Translations under genes and position numbers: made by a program
In this document: piece by piece, positions 1 to 7,669 of the stretch
Layout: each line of letters starts with the position of its first letter
Numbering within the stretch: the first letter of the stretch is position 1
Notes under the pieces: generated by a model
Told to the model about the DNA's origin: nothing
What the model saw: the letters and a program-made list of their open reading frames with translations, nothing else
The model's database searches: none
From: an uncultured Flavobacteriaceae bacterium
Lineage (GTDB): Bacteria > Bacteroidota > Bacteroidia > Flavobacteriales > Flavobacteriaceae
Reading direction: 5' to 3'
NCBI GenBank assembly: GCA_947494695.1
Contig: CANLWB010000003.1
Location: 62,001 to 126,000 of the forward strand
Length of the DNA stretch: 64,000 nucleotides

Positions 1-550
1 GATCAATTTTGAAATCACCCAGTAGTTCAAAAGGACCATTTGGAGAATGAGACACAAATACTTGACCTGGCACAATTTCGCTTGTTACCAAAGCATATCT
101 GCCATCGTGCATACGCAAGCCTATAACGTTATGTCCTTTTCCTTCTTTCCAATATGGCCATGTTAAACCTAAATCTTTATAAGGTCCATATAAATTATCA
201 CTAACTGCATGTACACCTTTTGAACCTTTGGTCCATCCTACACCATGGTGAAATTCTTGCGACCATCTACTAGCATACATGTGATACTTACCTGCATCAT
301 CCTTTACAATTTTTCCATCCCAGTAGCACCAATTCTTCATGCTAGCATCTTCCAATCCGTTTGCCGTATCTCTAGGAATAACTGCCGCATCTCCCCAAAT
401 ACCTTCTGTTACTAAAGGTGCTTGTTTTTCAAAAGGCAAGAAAAAATCTATAAGTGTTTTTGATTTCTTTTGTTCAATTTCTTTTTCTGGTAATTTCTGG
501 CACTGAAAAAATAATACAGTCAGAACTAAAACACTTATAATACGGCTCAT
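1..550 (-). CDS. GH43/GH117-like beta-propeller glycosidase, N-terminal part (truncated by window edge)
   Basis: Reading the minus strand from the ATG at 550-548 gives an open frame of 183 codons that runs off the left edge. It opens with MSRIISVLVLTVLFFQCQK, a hydrophobic leader ending in a Cys, so it may be a lipoprotein, although Gln before the Cys is a poor lipobox. It then matches the protein at 7670-9934 closely: both have GLEDASMKNWCYWDG followed by IVKDD-GKYHMYASRW, and later LTWPYW and MHDGRYA. The Asp of YWDG sits where the catalytic base of GH43/GH32/GH117-type five-bladed propellers lies. It starts 27 bp after the stop of the upstream GH42/167-like gene, repeating the propeller/GH-A pairing seen at 4.6-9.9 kb. 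Family assignment is by motif only; the substrate is unknown. Confidence 0.7.
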   Translation of the reverse strand, partial: MSRIISVLVLTVLFFQCQKLPEKEIEQKKSKTLIDFFLPFEKQAPLVTEGIWGDAAVIPRDTANGLEDASMKNWCYWDGKIVKDDAGKYHMYASRWSQEFHHGVGWTKGSKGVHAVSDNLYGPYKDLGLTWPYWKEGKGHNVIGLRMHDGRYALVTSEIVPGQVFVSHSPNGPFELLGDFKID

Positions 551-576
551 AAAAACAAATTAGGTTCTACTTTTTA

Positions 577-3500
577 TTAATTTTTTATTAATTTAAATTG
601 TTTCACTTCATCATTCAAAGTAACATTCACAACATATACGCCTGTGGGTAACTTATCCATTTCACGAATATTTATTTCATAAAAGCTACCTCTTTTTGCA
701 CTTGATATTTTTAAATCAAGGATACGCTTTCCTAAAATATTAAACATGCTTATTTCTGGTGACTTGTTATTTTCTATTGTATCTATTCTTAAAGTTACTT
801 CACTTTTGAAAGGATTAGGATAAATATCATCTTTGAAAGCCATTCTTTTTGAAAAAGCACCTTCACATGTAACTCCAGATTTTACCTCTACAAGATCTCC
901 ACCTTCAGCAGAAATTGTGAATGATTTATTTGTTGTTTCCAAAACCTCTTGTCCATTAACCAAAACCTGAAAAGGAGCTGTTCCTTCTGAAATATCTACT
1001 GCAACGACACTTGATTTAACTGAAGTCATTTTAGCTGTAAGTGTCTCCGCCTCTTCAATTCTTAAGTTAAAACATTGCTCGATACCACTATCTGTATTTG
1101 TAATACATAACTCATATGAATTAGGAGTTAAATTTTCTATAGTTATTGTTTCATTAAAATTATTATCGACACCATTAATACTAGCTGTATATGTCCCCAT
1201 ATCTTCAGCTGCAATTTCAACCATACCATTATCTACACCAGGACATGTTTGCCCTGTGACCTTTATGGTATATTTTTCATCTCCAACAGCCCGTTGGCTT
1301 ACATCTAGAAGTAGTACATCCTCTGGTTTCATAACAAATCCATTCTTCAATTCCAGACCGTTTACCATATTTTTAATAGTTAATCTTGAACTGCCAGATA
1401 AGGTCAAATCAATTGTTGCATCTGTGATACCTAAATTAATTAATGCCACAACATTTCTCCCATTATTCATTAATACAGAACGGTGCATTACGCCCTGAAA
1501 ATCGCCTCCTTGTGTATTGACTTCTTCCACTTTTACAACAGGACTAATTCCCATACTTTCAATTTCTGAAATGGCTCTAGTTGCTAAATCTGAGGTTGAA
1601 GCAGTTACTAACTTACCTCCTCCTGCAGTTAATTGCACACTTAGATTTCTTCCATATTCATCTTTAAGAATACTACCACTATCCATTATTATAGTGCCCC
1701 CATTATTCAGATAGGTTTGTAAAGCATTGAATTCCTCAGTCGTTACATGAGGCGTATTTCTAATTACAATGGTGTTCCAATCTCTATTATTTTGAGTATT
1801 AATAATGTTAGCTGTGGCGAATCCTACTTTATAATCATAGAAAAATAAATCTCCATATAACTGTTGAATTTCACCATCCATATAATCTGAATTATTTATA
1901 GCAGACGTTTCAGAATAAAATACTCTTATAGGTCTATCCATATCTTGAAGTCTTGATAGCTCTTCGCCATGTGCAGTCATTTCTAACATAGCTAAATGTG
2001 TAGTGTTAAGGGTTTGTGGCATCATATCAACATAAGCAACACCTCCAGATCTTAAAACACCACCAGAGTTTCTTCCCCATTCCCAACTATTTACAATATC
2101 CATACCTTGAATAACTGCAAACCAATGCACAGCGTTAAGGTAAGATGGCTCCAAAAACAAATTTCTAAATCTTCCCCAACCTGTGAAACCAGATTCTGAA
2201 TTATAATTAATAGCATTGGGTAAAATTGAAGATAAAAAGTCATAAGTCATTGCTGTATTTCTCCATTCTAATGCATACGTATTCGCCCAGTAACCGGATA
2301 CTGATGCGCCATCCCAAGCTTCAGAATTAGCGGAGTTTGCATCATTTCCTATAATTGTACTTGTTGCGGTTAAATGTTCGAAATCTAAACCATGTATACG
2401 ACCATCTTGAGACCACATATTAGGTATTAATTTTAAATGTGTTTTTGCATTTGTGTCGTGTGTTTTTATTGTGGTTCTTAAAAAATCATACCAATCATTA
2501 ACTCGCTCTTGATTGAACCGTACCAAATCATACCAACGTGGCGTACCCTTAGTGGTTAAATTAGAAATAGGTGTTTGAAACGAGTTCCCTACTTCTGTAA
2601 AATCGGTAAAACTTGTTCCCCATAATGTATTTAAAGTAGCTATATCGCTATGTTTATCGCTTAACCAGGTTCCAAATTTCGCTTTTGTATATGGGGTGGG
2701 ATCTACCACAGCCCATGTTCCATTTATATTCCAGTGGGGCTCGTTAGTTAAAAGGTATCCTAATTTGCTATTGTTACCTTCTTTCATTAGTGGCACGACC
2801 AATCTAAAGAAATCTTCATGAAACTCTCTAGCTTTTGGGTGATCTATATCAAAGCCCGTATGCAAACTAAATCCATCTTCAATCTCAGGATAGTCATTCT
2901 TGATATAATCAGGTACCACAACATTTCTTTGAGCTAAAAAACCTAAGCCAAAATCTCCAGGTTGTGGCAATCCTTCCAAAGTACTTTTAGTGAATGCTTT
3001 TAAAACCACCTCATCTTGGGCATTTTTTTCCATATCTACAGGACGAATAAAAGCGCCTCCTATACTTCCAAAATATTCTTTTAGATTGATGCTCCCTGCT
3101 CGTTCTGGTTTAAATACCCAATCTGCTAAAAATACAGGATTTCCATCTTGTTCTATTCGTGTACCATTAATATCTAACTTCGTATAATCGGGATTAAAAG
3201 TTGCTTTTCTTACAATCTCACCAGCTATTACTTTGGTAAGCGTTTCTATTCCTAAATCTAGGAGTTTAACCACTTCTGTACGTTCAAATTCTGGAAGAAA
3301 CTCTGCCAATTGGCGGTCTGTATAATTATCGCTAACTCCTTTTGGTAAAGCTATCTGACTAGCAAAAATAGTTTCATTATAATCAATGCTATTTTCATCT
3401 TTATCGGCGTAATACAAAAACACCTCTGCTACTTGAACACTCATTTTTTCTCGTGTGGCATCTAAACCTTCATTTTCAGCAGATGTAATTAAAGCATTAA

Positions 3501-3609
3501 GTTCGTCCATTTTAGTCAATGCTGTTTCTTTGGTTGTTTGAGCAAAAACAGTATTGACTATTAATAGCATTACAACTGTTTGGAAAATGTAGTTTTTCAT
3601 TAATTTCAT
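577..3609 (-). CDS. T9SS-secreted clan GH-A glycosidase, GH42/GH167-like (copy B)
   Basis: 1010 aa. Seen: a signal peptide ending VFAQ (about residue 24); a helical N-terminal domain (about 25-150); a TIM-barrel region with LLTNEPHWN (candidate acid/base Glu near 290) and NYNSESGF (candidate nucleophile Glu near 471); a Rossmann-like trimer-type segment with NNGGTIIMDSGS (about 620-660); two beta-sandwich domains; and a C-terminal type A sorting domain starting YPNPF. NEP plus NSE on barrel strands 4 and 7 is the clan GH-A pattern, and the layout resembles GH42 and the related GH167 (exo-beta-carrageenase) family. It is a tandem duplicate of 4627-7662, clearly above 80% identical by eye. The C-terminal tag implies export by T9SS to the cell surface or medium. 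Exact CAZy family and bond cleaved are inferred. Confidence 0.75.
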   Translation of the reverse strand: MKLMKNYIFQTVVMLLIVNTVFAQTTKETALTKMDELNALITSAENEGLDATREKMSVQVAEVFLYYADKDENSIDYNETIFASQIALPKGVSDNYTDRQLAEFLPEFERTEVVKLLDLGIETLTKVIAGEIVRKATFNPDYTKLDINGTRIEQDGNPVFLADWVFKPERAGSINLKEYFGSIGGAFIRPVDMEKNAQDEVVLKAFTKSTLEGLPQPGDFGLGFLAQRNVVVPDYIKNDYPEIEDGFSLHTGFDIDHPKAREFHEDFFRLVVPLMKEGNNSKLGYLLTNEPHWNINGTWAVVDPTPYTKAKFGTWLSDKHSDIATLNTLWGTSFTDFTEVGNSFQTPISNLTTKGTPRWYDLVRFNQERVNDWYDFLRTTIKTHDTNAKTHLKLIPNMWSQDGRIHGLDFEHLTATSTIIGNDANSANSEAWDGASVSGYWANTYALEWRNTAMTYDFLSSILPNAINYNSESGFTGWGRFRNLFLEPSYLNAVHWFAVIQGMDIVNSWEWGRNSGGVLRSGGVAYVDMMPQTLNTTHLAMLEMTAHGEELSRLQDMDRPIRVFYSETSAINNSDYMDGEIQQLYGDLFFYDYKVGFATANIINTQNNRDWNTIVIRNTPHVTTEEFNALQTYLNNGGTIIMDSGSILKDEYGRNLSVQLTAGGGKLVTASTSDLATRAISEIESMGISPVVKVEEVNTQGGDFQGVMHRSVLMNNGRNVVALINLGITDATIDLTLSGSSRLTIKNMVNGLELKNGFVMKPEDVLLLDVSQRAVGDEKYTIKVTGQTCPGVDNGMVEIAAEDMGTYTASINGVDNNFNETITIENLTPNSYELCITNTDSGIEQCFNLRIEEAETLTAKMTSVKSSVVAVDISEGTAPFQVLVNGQEVLETTNKSFTISAEGGDLVEVKSGVTCEGAFSKRMAFKDDIYPNPFKSEVTLRIDTIENNKSPEISMFNILGKRILDLKISSAKRGSFYEINIREMDKLPTGVYVVNVTLNDEVKQFKLIKN

Positions 3610-3659
3610 AATTTTTTCACACTAAAACTTTAGAATTTTCTAAAGTATTTAATTTCACA

Positions 3660-3672
3660 CCAATTGATGTCT
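3660..3672. promoter_or_regulatory. Shared upstream motif, site A (candidate PUL operator)
   Basis: CCAATTGATGTCT, about 50-60 bp upstream of the copy B start at 3609. The same 13-mer occurs exactly at 38784-38796 before the GH27 gene, and related sequences lie before 9934 and 36960. Similarity to the 10.03-kb site extends downstream: both have ATTTGAnGTAACTATTAAT some 10-15 bp further on. Binding by the hybrid two-component regulator is inferred. Confidence 0.4.
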
Positions 3673-3736
3673 TTAATAATACATTTGATGTAACTATTAA
3701 TTAATTTGACACATACAACAAAACTTTTAAAACTAT

Positions 3737-3770
3737 AAAAGGAGACCTTTTAACTTTAAGACCTCCTTTT
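3737..3770 (-). terminator. Intrinsic terminator after the FN3 lipoprotein gene
   Basis: AAAAGGAG (3737-3744) pairs with CTCCTTTT (3763-3770) around an 18-nt loop, about 100 bp past the stop of the minus-strand lipoprotein gene. On the minus strand it is followed by a T-rich stretch. It would separate that gene from copy B, which has its own upstream motif. Confidence 0.6.
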
Positions 3771-3872
3771 ATCTTGCCATTAAACAGTTAGAGGTTATTT
3801 AATATAATAAGTCTTCATTTTGATTTGAAAAACAAAAAACTGAACAGCATTTTTTTAACTTCGTACTATATA

Positions 3873-4571
3873 TTAGTTTGTTTGAAAACTCCAAACCTGT
3901 CCTATTGATTTACCTCCATTTCCGTCTTTAACAATTACTTTCCAGTAATAAGTAGTAGTTGGAGATAATGTAACATTCATCTTTTTTTCAGACAAATCAT
4001 TCCCTACTTTCGTTACTGGTGGGTTTGCTGTATCAAAATACACATCATAGATTAATGCATCGTCATCTACATCACTTGTATTCCATTTTAAATCAATCGA
4101 TACTTCTGATGTATTTGAATTATTAGCTGGGGTAACCAATTCTGGTGCAAAAGGCACATGATTTACTTCTCCTTCTCCTTCAGTATAAAATTGATATGTC
4201 TCTGAATATTCCGCAGTTAAACCTTTACTATCTTTTGCTTGAACTCTCCAATAAAATGCTTTACCTTTTTCTAAAGTAATTGTTTTTGTTGTACTTGTTG
4301 CAGCATGAGTTTCTGCATCAGAAAAATCGTTTTTCGCAGCTATTTCTATGGTATAACTCACCTCATCTCCATTAGGGTCTGTTGACGCTCCCCATTGAAA
4401 ATCTAAGGTATTATCTATACATAACAAGTTATTTGTAGGATAGGTTAAAGTTGCAACCTTCTCAGGAGCTTTATTTTCTTCTGGAGTTGGAGTATCATCT
4501 CCACCCCCGCCACAAGAAAACGAGAGTATAAATATTAAGAAGATAAAAGCACTTTTTTTTATTGATTTCAT
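3873..4571 (-). CDS. Surface lipoprotein with two FN3-like domains
   Basis: 232 aa. A lipoprotein signal MKSIKKSAFIFLIFILSFSC is followed by GGGGDD, the Gly/acidic pattern after the lipidated Cys common in Bacteroidota surface lipoproteins. Two fibronectin type III-like repeats follow (about 35-125 and 135-232), each ending in the same kind of strand: AFYWRVQAKDSKG then TYYWKVIVKDGNGG. A clear paralog sits at 42408-43118, and each copy lies directly downstream of a ~1000-aa GH42/167-like T9SS enzyme (56 bp from 4627 here). No catalytic residues are visible. A role as a glycan-binding or scaffold protein partnering the enzyme is inferred from this repeated pairing. Confidence 0.7.
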   Translation of the reverse strand: MKSIKKSAFIFLIFILSFSCGGGGDDTPTPEENKAPEKVATLTYPTNNLLCIDNTLDFQWGASTDPNGDEVSYTIEIAAKNDFSDAETHAATSTTKTITLEKGKAFYWRVQAKDSKGLTAEYSETYQFYTEGEGEVNHVPFAPELVTPANNSNTSEVSIDLKWNTSDVDDDALIYDVYFDTANPPVTKVGNDLSEKKMNVTLSPTTTYYWKVIVKDGNGGKSIGQVWSFQTN

Positions 4572-4626
4572 ATGTTTATAATTTTTATTTTTCTACAAAT
4601 ACGTTGTATTAGGTTCTACTTTTTAT

Positions 4627-7600
4627 TTAGTTTTTAACTAATTTAAATTGTTTTACTTGGGTATCTAAAGTAACATTGACAACATATACTCCTGTAGGCA
4701 ATTTATCCATTTCACGAATATTAATTTCATAAACCCCGCCTCTTTTCTCACTTGATATTTTTAAATCAAGGATACGTTTTCCTAAAACATTGAACATGCT
4801 TATTTCTGGTAACGCCTTATTTTCCCCTGCATCTAGTCTTAAAGTTACCTCACTATTGAAGGGATTAGGATACGTTTCTTCTTTAACAGTCATTCTTTTT
4901 GAAAAAGAACCTTCACATGTAACTCCAGATATTACCTCAACAAGATCGCCTCCATCTGCAGAAATTGTGAATGATTTATTTGTTGTTTCCAGAACTTCTT
5001 CACCATTAACCAAAACCTGAAAAGGAGCTGTACCTTCTGAAATATCTACTGCAACAACATTTGATTTCACTGAAGTAATTTTAGCCGTAAGTGTCTCTCC
5101 TTCTTCTACTCTTAAATTAAAACATTGCTCAACACTATTATCTGTATTTGTTATACATACTTCATATGAATTAGGAGCTAAACCTGATATAGTTGTCGTT
5201 TCTGTAAAGTTATAATCTGTACCATTAATACTAGCCGTATAATTACCTGTATCTCTAGCTAAAACTTCAACCATACCATTATCTTTATCTGGACATGTCT
5301 CCCCAGTAACCTTTAGGGTATAACTATCATCACCCATATAAAATTTGCTTACATCAAGAAGTAAAACATCTTCTGGTTTCATAATAAATCCATTGTCTAA
5401 TTCTAGACCATTTACCATATTTTTAATGGCTAATTTCGGATTTCCAGATAAAGCCAAATTAATTGTTGCATCTGTAATCCCTAAATTAATTAACGCTACA
5501 ACTTTTCTCCCATCATTCATTTGTACTGAACGACACAGTACACCTTGAAAATCACTTCCTTGGGCATTTACTTCTTCTACTTTAACAACAGGTTTAATTC
5601 CTAAACTTTCAATCTCTGAAATGGCTCTGGTTGCTAAATCTGAGCTTGAAACAGTCACTAACTTTCCTCCTCCAGAAGTTAATTGCTCACTTAGATTTCT
5701 TCCATATTCATCTTTAAGAATACTGCCACTATCCATTATTATAGTACCGCCATTATTCAGATAGGTTTGTAGTGCATCGAATTCATGAACCCTTACATGA
5801 GGGGTATTTCTAATGACAATGGTGTTCCAATCTTTATTATCTTGGGTATTAATAATGTTGGCTGTAGCGAATCCTACCTTATAATCATGGAAAAATAAAT
5901 CCCCATATAACTGCTGAATTTCACCCTCCATGTAATCTGAGTTATTTATAGCAGATGTTTCAGAATAGAATACGCGTATAGGCCTGTCCATATCTTGAAG
6001 TTTTGATAGCTCTTCGCCATGCGCTGTCATTTCTAGCATAGCTAAATGCGTGGTGTTAAGTGTTTGTGGCATCATATCTACAAAACCAACACCTCCAAGT
6101 TTTAAAATACCACCAGAATTTCTTCCCCAACTCCAAGTATTTACAACATCCATACCTTGTATAACTGCCAACCAATGCACTGCATTTATGTAGGATGGCT
6201 CCAAAAACAAATCTCTAAACCTTACCCAGCCCGTGAAACCGGATTCTGAATTATAGTTAATGGCATTGGGCAGAATTGAAGATAAAAAATCATAGCTCAT
6301 TGCTGTATTTCTCCATTCTATTGCATAAGTATCCATCCAATAAGTGGCTGTTGCTGCACCCTCCCAAGCTTCAGAATTAGCTGCGTTTGCATCATTTCCA
6401 ATAATAGTACTAATTTGAGTTATATACTCAAAATCCAAACCATTTATACGGCCATCTTGAGACCACATATTAGGAATTAACTTTAAATGTGTTTTAGCGT
6501 TTGGGTCGTAGGTTCTTATTGAGGCTATTAAAAAATCATACCATTCATTAATTCGCACTTGGTTGAAACGTACCATATCATACCAACGCGGCGTCCCTTG
6601 AGTAGTTATATTGGAAATAGGTGTTCGGAACGTGTTCCCTACTTCGGTAAAGTCGGTAAAACTTGTTCCCCATAATGTATTTAAAGTAGCTATATCTCCG
6701 TGTTTGTCACTTAACCAAGTTCCAAATTTAGCTTTTGTATATGGCGTGGGATCTACCACGGCCCATGTACCATCTATATTCCAGTGGGGCTCGTTAGTTA
6801 AAAGATACCCCATTTTACTATGGTTGCCTTCTTTCATTTGTGGCACAACCAAACTAAAGAAATCATCATGAAACTCTCTAGTTACCGGGTGGTCTATATC
6901 AAACCCAGTATACAAACTAAATCCATCTTCAATCTCAGGGTATTCAGCCTTGATATATTCAGGTACAGCAACGTCTCTTGAGGCCAAAAAGCCCAGGCCG
7001 AAATTCCCTGGTTCCGACAACGCTTCCAAAACATTTTTGGTATGCCCTATTAAAGACACCTCGCCCTGAGCATTTTTTTCCATATCCAAAGGACGAATAA
7101 ACGCACCTCCTATACTTCCAAAGTATTCCCTCAAATCAATATCTCCTCCAGCAGTTCTTGGTTTAGATACCCAATCTGCCAAGAAAACCGGATTTCCATC
7201 TTGTTCTATACGCGTCCCATTAATATCTAACTTTGTATAATCAGGATTAAAAGTTGCTTTTCTTACAATATCACCAGATATTACCTTGGTAAGCGTTTCT
7301 ATTCCTAAATCAAGGAATTTAACTACTTCTGTACGTTCAAATTCAGGGAGAAGCTCAGCCAATTCGCGGTTTGTATAATCACCCCTAACTTCCTTTGGTA
7401 AAACTGCCTCACTAGCAATAACGGTCTCATTATGATCAACGTTAATTTCATCTCTATCCGCATAATATATAAACACCTCTGCTGCCCTAACACTCATTTT
7501 TTCTCTTGTAGCATCAAAACCTTGGTTTTCTGCCGAAGTAATTAAAGCATTAAGTTCGTCAATCTTGGTTAATGCTGTTTCTTTAGTTGTTTGTGCAAAA

Positions 7601-7662
7601 ACAGTATTCACTATTAATAACATTACAACTGTTTGGAAAATGTAGTTTTTCATTAATTTCAT
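4627..7662 (-). CDS. T9SS-secreted clan GH-A glycosidase, GH42/GH167-like (copy A)
   Basis: 1011 aa, the tandem partner of 577-3609 with the same domain order: signal peptide ending VFAQ, N-terminal helical domain, TIM barrel with LLTNEPHWN (Glu near 290) and NYNSESGF (Glu near 472), trimerisation-like Rossmann segment, beta-sandwiches, and a T9SS type A tag beginning YPNPF. It starts 8 bp after the stop of the GH43/117-like gene at 7670, so the two are co-transcribed. Homology with copy B continues through the stop codon: the 20 bp at 4608-4627 and at 559-578 are identical. This supports a segmental duplication rather than independent acquisition. The activity inferred from the neighbourhood is removal of beta-linked galactose or carrabiose-type units from a sulfated galactan. 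Confidence 0.75.
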   Translation of the reverse strand: MKLMKNYIFQTVVMLLIVNTVFAQTTKETALTKIDELNALITSAENQGFDATREKMSVRAAEVFIYYADRDEINVDHNETVIASEAVLPKEVRGDYTNRELAELLPEFERTEVVKFLDLGIETLTKVISGDIVRKATFNPDYTKLDINGTRIEQDGNPVFLADWVSKPRTAGGDIDLREYFGSIGGAFIRPLDMEKNAQGEVSLIGHTKNVLEALSEPGNFGLGFLASRDVAVPEYIKAEYPEIEDGFSLYTGFDIDHPVTREFHDDFFSLVVPQMKEGNHSKMGYLLTNEPHWNIDGTWAVVDPTPYTKAKFGTWLSDKHGDIATLNTLWGTSFTDFTEVGNTFRTPISNITTQGTPRWYDMVRFNQVRINEWYDFLIASIRTYDPNAKTHLKLIPNMWSQDGRINGLDFEYITQISTIIGNDANAANSEAWEGAATATYWMDTYAIEWRNTAMSYDFLSSILPNAINYNSESGFTGWVRFRDLFLEPSYINAVHWLAVIQGMDVVNTWSWGRNSGGILKLGGVGFVDMMPQTLNTTHLAMLEMTAHGEELSKLQDMDRPIRVFYSETSAINNSDYMEGEIQQLYGDLFFHDYKVGFATANIINTQDNKDWNTIVIRNTPHVRVHEFDALQTYLNNGGTIIMDSGSILKDEYGRNLSEQLTSGGGKLVTVSSSDLATRAISEIESLGIKPVVKVEEVNAQGSDFQGVLCRSVQMNDGRKVVALINLGITDATINLALSGNPKLAIKNMVNGLELDNGFIMKPEDVLLLDVSKFYMGDDSYTLKVTGETCPDKDNGMVEVLARDTGNYTASINGTDYNFTETTTISGLAPNSYEVCITNTDNSVEQCFNLRVEEGETLTAKITSVKSNVVAVDISEGTAPFQVLVNGEEVLETTNKSFTISADGGDLVEVISGVTCEGSFSKRMTVKEETYPNPFNSEVTLRLDAGENKALPEISMFNVLGKRILDLKISSEKRGGVYEINIREMDKLPTGVYVVNVTLDTQVKQFKLVKN

Positions 7663-7669
7663 AACCCTT

